Shown piece by piece: positions 57,965 to 64,000 of a stretch of DNA of 64,000 nt. Both the position numbers and the translations under genes were made by a program. The notes beneath the pieces are model-generated. The model made no database searches, had not been told where the DNA came from, and saw nothing but the letters and a program-made list of their open reading frames with translations. The stretch is from NCBI RefSeq assembly GCF_007748095.1, contig NZ_CP036287.1, positions 6,138,001 to 6,202,000 on the forward strand, in the 5' to 3' direction. Origin of the DNA: Engelhardtia mirabilis. Lineage in GTDB: Bacteria; Planctomycetota; UBA1135; GCA-002686595. Each line of letters starts with the position of its first letter. Position 1 is the stretch's first letter.

Positions 57965-58323
57965 AGCTGCGCCTGGCGAGTGCCGCACTGCACCTGACCC
58001 ACCTGGCGGTGATCGGCTTCTCGACCCTGGGCTGGCTGTGGGCCCCCGCGCGGCCCTACCACTTGGCCCTGGCCGCGCTGATCGCTGCGTCTTGGTTCGT
58101 GCTCGGGCCGCTGGTCGGTCAGCCGGGGCTGTGTGCGGTGACCGCGGTGCAGCACCGCATCTGGGAGCGCCTGGCAGTCGAACGCCCGCAGAGCTACGTG
58201 GTCTTCCTGGTCGAGCTCGTCACCCGCCGCCCGGCGAACCCCGTCACCGTCGACCGCATGACCCAGGCAGTCTTCTACGCCACCACCGTGGCCTCGATCG
58301 TGCTCTTCGCGACCGAGCACTGA
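57961..58323 (+). CDS. Small multi-pass membrane protein of unknown function
   Basis: 120 residues with hydrophobic segments around residues 8-28, 34-52 and 100-117. A loose similarity to DUF2784-type proteins (three-helix membrane proteins with HLxxxxFxxLG) is seen but not firm. It overlaps the aminotransferase stop, so the three genes are probably one transcript ending at the hairpin at 58354. Confidence 0.75.
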   Translation: MKLRLASAALHLTHLAVIGFSTLGWLWAPARPYHLALAALIAASWFVLGPLVGQPGLCAVTAVQHRIWERLAVERPQSYVVFLVELVTRRPANPVTVDRMTQAVFYATTVASIVLFATEH

Positions 58324-58353
58324 GCGGACCGTTCGCTCCCCGTGCCGAACGCG

Positions 58354-58391
58354 CGCGGCGGCGTCCCCCGCATCGGAGGGACGCCGCCGCG
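58354..58391. terminator. 14-bp perfect bidirectional hairpin
   Basis: CGCGGCGGCGTCCC (58354-58367) pairs with 58378-58391 around the loop CCGCATCGGA. It lies between two convergent genes (stops at 58323 and 58431), 30 bp and 39 bp away, and can serve both. Confidence 0.8.
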
Positions 58392-58430
58392 TCTCGATCG
58401 TCGCTCAGGGCCGAAGCGGCCCGGCCGAGC

Positions 58431-59672
58431 TCACTCCGCGATCGCCTCTTCTTCGGAGTAGCTCTTCTGCTCCTCGGTCGGGATGTAGGGCTCGATGTGC
58501 GCGAGCTGCTCGGACTCCTTGATCAGGTTGCGCGCGATCACGAGGCGCTGGACCTGGTTGGTGCCCTCGTAGATCTGGAGGATCTTCGCGTCCCGGAAGC
58601 ACTTGGCGATCGGGTAGTCCTCCATGAAGCCGTAGCCGCCGAAGATCTGCACCGCGTCGGTGGCGACCTCCATCGCCGCGTCGGTGGCGAAGCACTTCGC
58701 GATGGCCGCGTTCTTGGTGATGTTCTGCTCACCGGCGTCGACCGCGGCGGCGCAGGAGTAGACCAGCCAGCGCGCGGCCTGGGTCTTCATGGCCATGTTG
58801 GCCAGCATCTCCTGGACCATCTGGAACGAGGAGATCGGCTTGCCGAACTGGATGCGCTTGTTGGCGTAGACCGTGGCCAGCTCGAGCGAGCCCTGGGCCG
58901 CGCCGACGCCCTGGGCAGCGACGCCCGGACGGGCGTGGTCGAGGGTCATCATGGCGTGCTTGAAGCCCATCCCGGCGCGGCCGCCGAGTAGGTTCGCATG
59001 GGGTACGCGGACCCCATCGAAGTGCGTCTCCACCACCGGCACGGTGCGGATACCCATCTTGTCCTCGACCTTGCCGATGGTGAAACCGTCGGTGCCCTTC
59101 TCGACCAGGATGGCGCTGATGCGGCGCGACTTGCTGGTCGGATCGGTGACGCAGAAGACGGTGTAGATGTCCGCCACGCCGCCGTTGGTGGTCCACTTCT
59201 TCTCGCCGCGGATGATCCAGTCGCCGTCCTTGCCGCCCTCTTGCTCGGCGCGCACGGCCAGGCCGCCCGCGTCGGAGCCGGCGCCCTTCTCGGACAGGCA
59301 GAATGCGCACAGCTTCTTGCCCTCGGCGACGAGCGGCAGCCATTTCGACTTCTGCTCTTCAGTGCCGCCCAGGACGATCGGGAAGGAGCCCAGGGCGTTG
59401 ACCGCGAAGGCCACGCCGAAGCCCGAGTCGGCCCGCGCCAGCTCCTCGGTCACCATCGCCAGGGCGAGCACGCCGGCGCCCACGCCGCCGTACTCCTTGG
59501 GGATCCACGTCTTGAGCAGGCCGGCCTCGGCCACTGCCTGCATCGCTTCGTGGTTGTACTCCTGCGCCTTGTCGAACTTCGCCGCGTTGGGGCGGACGTG
59601 CTTCTCGGCGATCTCGCGGGCCTTGTCGCGGAGCTCGAGGGCGAGGTCCGAGAAGATGACGTTGTGGGGCAT
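58431..59672 (-). CDS. Acyl-CoA dehydrogenase
   Basis: A 413-residue FAD enzyme that introduces a 2,3 double bond in acyl-CoA. Landmarks are AFCLSEKGAGSDAGG and WTTNGGVADIY (flavin/substrate contacts), and IYEGTNQVQRLVIARNL with the catalytic Glu in the usual short-/medium-chain position. Full length. Chain-length preference is not evident. It stands alone, with no electron-transfer flavoprotein genes nearby. Confidence 0.95.
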   Translation of the reverse strand: MPHNVIFSDLALELRDKAREIAEKHVRPNAAKFDKAQEYNHEAMQAVAEAGLLKTWIPKEYGGVGAGVLALAMVTEELARADSGFGVAFAVNALGSFPIVLGGTEEQKSKWLPLVAEGKKLCAFCLSEKGAGSDAGGLAVRAEQEGGKDGDWIIRGEKKWTTNGGVADIYTVFCVTDPTSKSRRISAILVEKGTDGFTIGKVEDKMGIRTVPVVETHFDGVRVPHANLLGGRAGMGFKHAMMTLDHARPGVAAQGVGAAQGSLELATVYANKRIQFGKPISSFQMVQEMLANMAMKTQAARWLVYSCAAAVDAGEQNITKNAAIAKCFATDAAMEVATDAVQIFGGYGFMEDYPIAKCFRDAKILQIYEGTNQVQRLVIARNLIKESEQLAHIEPYIPTEEQKSYSEEEAIAE

Positions 59673-59776
59673 GCTGGCTGGCTCCCCGGTCGAGCTCAGA
59701 GGGGGGACGACCGGTCGGGGTTCCTGTGGGGTCGTCGGGAACCGCGGGGGTCAGATCCGACGAGCAGAGCCCCGGA

Positions 59777-60553
59777 TCATAGCGCCTGGCGGGGCCCGGC
59801 TGACCGCGCGACGACCAGGAGGCGACCGGGTCCGAAGCCGGGGAGCGTCCGGGTCTCGATCAGGCGGGCTTCGTCGAAGCCCGAGGCCGCCAAGCGGCGC
59901 GAAATCTCGTCCCAGGTGTACAGGCGCAGGCGCTCGACCCAGGCCGCCACCGGATCCCGGCCGCGCTCGATCCGCACCCGCTTGACCACGGTGGAGCCGC
60001 CCGCGAGTCGACGGCCTTCGCGCAGGGTCAGGCCGCCGACCCGCCGGACCGAGCGCGGCACCAGGCGCGCGGCCGTGTCATCGGGGTCGGGCAGGTCGAG
60101 CACCAGGCTGCCCCCGGGCCTCAGCACGCGGGCGAGTTCGGCCAGCACGGCCAGGTCGCCGTCCTCGCCGTGGTAGCCGAAGCTCGAGAAGAGCGACAGC
60201 ACCAGATCCACGCGGCCGGGAGCCAGGGGCAGCCGACGCAGATCCGACCGCACCAGGGACGCTGTGGGCCTCCGCCGGCGGGCCTGGGCCAGGCGCGCCG
60301 CCGAGAGGTCCACGCCGACGCTCCGGAACCCTGCGCCCAACAAGGCCCCGAGGTGTCGCCCGGCGCCACAACCGGCGTCGAGAGCAAGTGGGGACTGCCC
60401 CTGCTCGGGCCCTCCCCCGGGGGGCCAACCGAGGACCCGAGTCAAGGATTGGAGTTGGACATTGGCCTCGAATGGCCCGCGGTGGCCATAGGCGACCTCG
60501 ACCAGTGGGCCGAACGCGGCTCGGTACCAATCGTCACGGCGAGGGGTGGGCAT
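59777..60553 (-). CDS. Class I SAM-dependent methyltransferase
   Basis: 258 residues. The SAM site LALDAGCGAGRHLGALLGAG, the acidic residue in SVGVDLSAARL and the post-motif VLRPGGSLVLDLPDPDD are typical of Methyltransf_11/25 enzymes. ATG 60553 is used; the frame continues upstream with Arg-rich shadow sequence. Substrate unknown. It is divergent from the second MauG-like gene, 352 bp away. Confidence 0.85.
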   Translation of the reverse strand: MPTPRRDDWYRAAFGPLVEVAYGHRGPFEANVQLQSLTRVLGWPPGGGPEQGQSPLALDAGCGAGRHLGALLGAGFRSVGVDLSAARLAQARRRRPTASLVRSDLRRLPLAPGRVDLVLSLFSSFGYHGEDGDLAVLAELARVLRPGGSLVLDLPDPDDTAARLVPRSVRRVGGLTLREGRRLAGGSTVVKRVRIERGRDPVAAWVERLRLYTWDEISRRLAASGFDEARLIETRTLPGFGPGRLLVVARSAGPRQAL

Positions 60554-60905
60554 GGCGGCAGTTGGCGCTTCGGGATGGCCCGGCGAGCTGGACGAGCGTA
60601 GGCAATCCGCGACCCACTCGGACCTGCTGCCCCGCCCCCGACGCTTCGCGGCCTGACGGCTAAATGACGTCGGCGACAACGCCCCCTTCCCCCCCCACCA
60701 AAGCGCGCTAGGCTCGCTGGAGACCCGCCCCCCCACGATCGGACCTCAGCTCGAGGCACCAACCTCGACCTGCCCCCCCGAATGGGCGGGGTAGGCTTCC
60801 ACCGGACTCCTCGCTACCCGGATAGACGTCTATCCAGCCAGTGCTCGGCACACTGGCGCTGTCAGCAAATCTGACGGCCGACGAACCTGCCAGACCCGCC
60901 TGCCC
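60554..60905. other. 352-bp divergent intergenic region
   Basis: Between the methyltransferase (minus) and the second MauG-like gene (plus). The left half is unremarkable and contains C-runs. The right end holds three successive inverted repeats (60820-60875), described separately. No gene is seen. Confidence 0.65.
60820..60875 (+). promoter_or_regulatory. Three consecutive inverted repeats upstream of the MauG-like gene
   Basis: A perfect 16-bp palindrome GGATAGACGTCTATCC (60820-60835), then GCCAGTG/CACTGGC around 7 nt (60837-60857), then GTCAG/CTGAC around 5 nt (60861-60875). They end 30 bp before the ATG at 60906. The first is a plausible dimeric-regulator operator; the other two could form RNA hairpins in the leader. 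Confidence 0.55.
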
Positions 60906-62051
60906 ATGCAATTCATCAGCACAATCAACGCAGCCAACGCCGCGCGGAGTCTTCCGCTCGCGCTGATCGCCGCCGCCAGCCTCGCCGCCTGCTCCGGCGG
61001 AAACGGCGCCGTCGAAACTCCGCTCCAGCTCCAGATCGGATCAGTCGATCCTCAGTTGGCCCAGATCGACCTGGGGCGAAAATTCTTCTTCGACGAGCGC
61101 ACCTCCGCACCGCAGGGAGTCTCTTGCGGCATGTGCCACAACCCCTCCAAGGGTTGGGGTGATGACCGCCCTCAGGGCAAGGGCGTGCAGGACCACACCC
61201 TCGCCGGTGACGTCGACGGTGACGGGATGCCTGACCACGAGGGCACCCTGGCCGTGGCCGGCAACTACTTCAAGACCATCCTGACGCCGCGCAACACACC
61301 GACGATCTACAACGCGCACGTCTTCCCGAACATCTTCTGGGACGGGCGCGCCGGTGACCTGGTGCACCAGGCGCAGTTCCCCGTCGAAGCCGGGTTCGAG
61401 ATGAACACGAGTTGGGACGCCCACGTGCTGCCGATGATCTCGGCCGACCCCGAGTACACCCAGCTCCTGACCGATGCCTACGGCGACGGGGCGGCGACGA
61501 AGCAGCGACTGATCGAGGCGATCGGCGCATACGAAGCCACCATCAGCGTCTTCGACACGCCCTTCGACGACTACGAGGCCGGCAAGCTCTACGCCCTGAA
61601 CAAGCAGGAGAAGCGAGGCCACAAGGTCTTCTTCGGCAAGGGTGGCTGCTTCCAATGCCATCCGGCTCCGCTCCTGACCACCACCGGCTACGCCAACACA
61701 GGCGTGCCGACTGCCGGCAGCTTCGCGCTGAACGGCGGCGTCGACCTGGGCCGCGGTGTGTACACGGACCTGACCCAAGATCCTCCGGTCGACATCGACA
61801 ACCCCGCGGACTACGCCAAGTTCAAGATCCCGCAGCTCCGCATGGTTGGTGTCACGGGCCCCTACATGCATAACGGCGCCTTCTCGACCCTCGAGGAAGT
61901 GGTCGAGTTCTACGACCAAGGCGGAGGACCCGACCTCTCGGGCACTGGTACCAAGGATCCGCGCATCGTCCCGCTCGGCCTGTCTCCAGGCGAGAAGGCC
62001 GCGCTGGTCGCATTCCTCGAGTTCGCACTGACCGGCGACGAGATCAAGTGA
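60906..62051 (+). CDS. MauG-like di-heme cytochrome c peroxidase lipoprotein, second locus
   Basis: 381 residues, lipobox LAAC at Cys29. Heme motifs CGMCH (Cys74, Cys77, His78) and CFQCH (Cys248, Cys251, His252). It belongs to the same superfamily as the enzyme at 1101-2585 but has different spacing and an acidic insert GDVDGDGMPDHEG after the first heme that could bind Ca2+. It is followed after 20 bp, with a good Shine-Dalgarno, by a large secreted protein of unknown function, a likely partner or substrate. Whether it reduces peroxide or oxidises a protein is unknown. Confidence 0.92.
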   Translation: MQFISTINAANAARSLPLALIAAASLAACSGGNGAVETPLQLQIGSVDPQLAQIDLGRKFFFDERTSAPQGVSCGMCHNPSKGWGDDRPQGKGVQDHTLAGDVDGDGMPDHEGTLAVAGNYFKTILTPRNTPTIYNAHVFPNIFWDGRAGDLVHQAQFPVEAGFEMNTSWDAHVLPMISADPEYTQLLTDAYGDGAATKQRLIEAIGAYEATISVFDTPFDDYEAGKLYALNKQEKRGHKVFFGKGGCFQCHPAPLLTTTGYANTGVPTAGSFALNGGVDLGRGVYTDLTQDPPVDIDNPADYAKFKIPQLRMVGVTGPYMHNGAFSTLEEVVEFYDQGGGPDLSGTGTKDPRIVPLGLSPGEKAALVAFLEFALTGDEIK

Positions 62052-62071
62052 GAGGGAAGGAACAAGCGACC

Positions 62072-64000
62072 ATGAAGACCACGACCAACTGCCTTGCCGC
62101 CGCCTTCGCCGCGGCCGCGCTCGCGCCCGCTGCCCTGGCGCAACTGCCCCCCACCCAGACCGACGCCGGTGGACGCAACGTCCCCAACATCGGTGTGCAC
62201 GACATGAAGAAGACCGCCGCCGAGAACGGCGGTCGGATCCCCTCCGGCGGCATCACGCTGCTGCCCGGCACGGTGCTGCCCAACAACCCCAAGCCCCTGG
62301 GCTGGGTATTGACGGCGGCCAACCTGTACCTGCCCGACACGGCCGAGCCCGGGGTCGGTGATCAGGCGGCGCTCAACGCCACCTACGCCCTCACCAGCGA
62401 CGACCAGTACCCCCTCGACCTCGACTTCTCGAACTCGGACCCGAGCGGTTCGATCGACAACTCGGCCGTGGACGTGAACGGCGACCCGATCCACTTCAAC
62501 CTGCACTGGCCGCAGGGCGAGCCCGACAAGTTCTGGCTCACGGATGTGGGCCTCGAGCCCAATTCGCCGGTCGACGATCTCGAGGAGATCGTGAACGACA
62601 TCTACAAGACCGGCAACCAGTCGCGCGTGCAGGAGGCCCTCGACATCCTGCTCGGCACCAACGTCTCGGGTGCGCTGACCAACCGCGCCTACCTGGGCTT
62701 CGAGCTCTTGCACTACAAGGGCCGCAAGGACAACCAGACCTTCGACCCGGTGACGCGCAACCTCGAGATCACCCAGCTGTGGTACGGCAACGAGATCCGC
62801 TCGAGCCACAACATGGTCAAGGTCCCGGCCCACGGTGACTACACGATCACCTGGAAGATCCGCGGCCTCGGCGATCCGGGCCCGAACCACGAGTTCGCCT
62901 TCCCGATCGACGAGTTCACGGCGATCCCGATGAAGAAGACGGCGAACTCGCTCTTCTGGTTCAGGAACGCCTGGGTCTGGAAGTGGTTCGATGTGGTCGA
63001 CCCGCTGCCCGGTGACGTGCGCAAGTACTCGCTCGAGCAGTTCTTCCAGATCCACACCGGGACGCCGTTCGACGAGTTCGGCCAACCGGTCCCGAGCTAC
63101 GCCGACGTGAACCCGGGCGACGCGCGCTACTGGCTGTACGTCAACCGCAAGATGGACATGGGTTCCTACGTCGGGGGCCAGGGTGACATCACCAGCCTGA
63201 CGCGCTTCCAGCAGTACGACCTCGACCAGGACGGGCGCATCGGCGGCTACCTCGCCAACGGCACGGACACGGGCCTCGCCTACGACGGCGCGACCAACTC
63301 CCAGGCCCAGTTCAACAGCTACGGGAACCAGGAGTACGCGGTCCCGCTGCTCGACTGGAGCCAGGGCCCGACGACGATCCCCTTCTTCGGCTACGACTCC
63401 AGCTTCACCACCGTGCGCAAGGGCCAGGGCTTCGACCTGACCGTGCGCTACGGCCAGGGCCTGTCCCAGGCGGGCATCTACGTCTGGGGTTGGCGCGAGC
63501 ATCCGCCGCGCATCAACTGGCTCGAGTCCTACGCCGAGGGTGAGATCCTCGCCTCGGGTGCGCCCAAGGACTGGCGCTTCGGGCACAAGTGGGACGAGGT
63601 CCAGGCCCTGGGCGTCGACGCGATCGGTGACCTGGTGCCCGAGAAGGCGCTGCACAACGCTCTGATCGAGTACGGCGCCAGCGCCGGAACCTCGGCCGAC
63701 CGCCGCACCTTCCTGCGCAAGACCAAGAACCTCATGCCGCAGATCGCGGATCGGCGCGGCCTCCCGGCGACCCCGGGTGTGCTCGCGTTCCCGAACCCCG
63801 AGGCGGACCTGAACCTCTTCTACGGCAACCTCGACATCTGGGGCGACATCGAGCGCATCTCGGCCGCCGGCAAGAAGACCTGGACCGAGGGCGACAAGAT
63901 CAAGGTCACGATCTACAACGACGACGCGGTCACGCGCTACTTCCGCGTGGTCGACTTCGGCACCACCGACTACCAGTACAACGGCCTCGACATGGGTCTG
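62072..64000 (+). CDS. Large secreted protein of unknown function (3' part beyond window)
   Basis: 643 codons to the right edge with no stop. A signal peptide ends in ALA before Gln24. The mature part is rich in Trp, Tyr, Asp and Asn and contains an EF-hand-like loop QYDLDQDGRIGGYL near residue 390 and SSHNMVKVPAHGDYTITWKI, a stretch that resembles cupredoxin-like or metal-binding beta domains but is not decisive. I do not recognise the family. The start ATG 62072 has GAGGGAAGGA upstream. Its place directly after a MauG-like enzyme suggests a shared role, possibly with the peroxidase modifying or receiving electrons from this protein. Confidence 0.8.
   Translation, partial: MKTTTNCLAAAFAAAALAPAALAQLPPTQTDAGGRNVPNIGVHDMKKTAAENGGRIPSGGITLLPGTVLPNNPKPLGWVLTAANLYLPDTAEPGVGDQAALNATYALTSDDQYPLDLDFSNSDPSGSIDNSAVDVNGDPIHFNLHWPQGEPDKFWLTDVGLEPNSPVDDLEEIVNDIYKTGNQSRVQEALDILLGTNVSGALTNRAYLGFELLHYKGRKDNQTFDPVTRNLEITQLWYGNEIRSSHNMVKVPAHGDYTITWKIRGLGDPGPNHEFAFPIDEFTAIPMKKTANSLFWFRNAWVWKWFDVVDPLPGDVRKYSLEQFFQIHTGTPFDEFGQPVPSYADVNPGDARYWLYVNRKMDMGSYVGGQGDITSLTRFQQYDLDQDGRIGGYLANGTDTGLAYDGATNSQAQFNSYGNQEYAVPLLDWSQGPTTIPFFGYDSSFTTVRKGQGFDLTVRYGQGLSQAGIYVWGWREHPPRINWLESYAEGEILASGAPKDWRFGHKWDEVQALGVDAIGDLVPEKALHNALIEYGASAGTSADRRTFLRKTKNLMPQIADRRGLPATPGVLAFPNPEADLNLFYGNLDIWGDIERISAAGKKTWTEGDKIKVTIYNDDAVTRYFRVVDFGTTDYQYNGLDMGL

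Overview
The window is GC-rich bacterial DNA (strong G/C third-position bias, many GTG and TTG starts, few Shine-Dalgarno boxes, long antisense shadow frames). The gene content points to Planctomycetota, probably a deep-branching marine lineage: many secreted lipoproteins, MauG-type di-heme peroxidases, a sulfatase-fold lipoprotein, a LamG protein, beta-helix proteins, an ECF sigma factor fused through a membrane segment to repeat domains, and an alpha-2-macroglobulin. This assignment is inference from gene content, not from a marker gene.

Layout. 1-3112 (minus): a truncated lipoprotein, a MauG-like di-heme peroxidase and a cysteine-rich YtkA/FixH-like lipoprotein. 3183-7567 (plus): M14 carboxypeptidase and a sulfatase-fold lipoprotein with overlapping stop and start. 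8417-11848 (minus): the most novel locus, a radical SAM/SPASM peptide maturase, a Tat-exported protein built of about 15-residue repeats each carrying D-x-x-C, and a decayed second copy of that protein. 12000-25237: M20 peptidase, PhoD-like phosphatase, a SAM methyltransferase, an alpha/beta hydrolase lipoprotein, a 1973-residue alpha-2-macroglobulin with an intact CLEQ thioester motif, and a DUF2064 protein. 25413-33636: tandem beta-helix paralogues, a GT9 glycosyltransferase coupled to a metzincin, and a DUF3604 lipoprotein.

33551-37433 looks like an insertion: a 1101-residue LamG protein gene sits between two copies of a 103-bp sequence that was the tail-to-tail junction of the DUF3604 gene and the sigma-factor fusion gene. 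37404-42087 holds that fusion and an MFS permease. 42198-44549 is an HPt protein and an HDOD-REC-GGDEF protein.

44728-53446 (minus) is a complete lipoate-dependent 2-oxoacid dehydrogenase cluster: lipA, E1-alpha, E1-beta, E2 with two lipoyl domains, a second E1-alpha, a small PspC protein, lpdA and lipB. It makes the complex and the octanoyl transfer and sulfur insertion steps for its cofactor in one place. A group-2-like sigma-70 factor lies upstream behind its own hairpin terminator. 55245-58323 (plus) is a three-gene unit (GlpD-like FAD enzyme, DegT aminotransferase, membrane protein). 58431-60553 (minus) carries an acyl-CoA dehydrogenase and a methyltransferase. 60906-64000 (plus) carries a second MauG-like lipoprotein followed by a large secreted protein of unknown function that runs off the right edge.

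No rRNA, tRNA, CRISPR array, transposase or phage gene was recognised.
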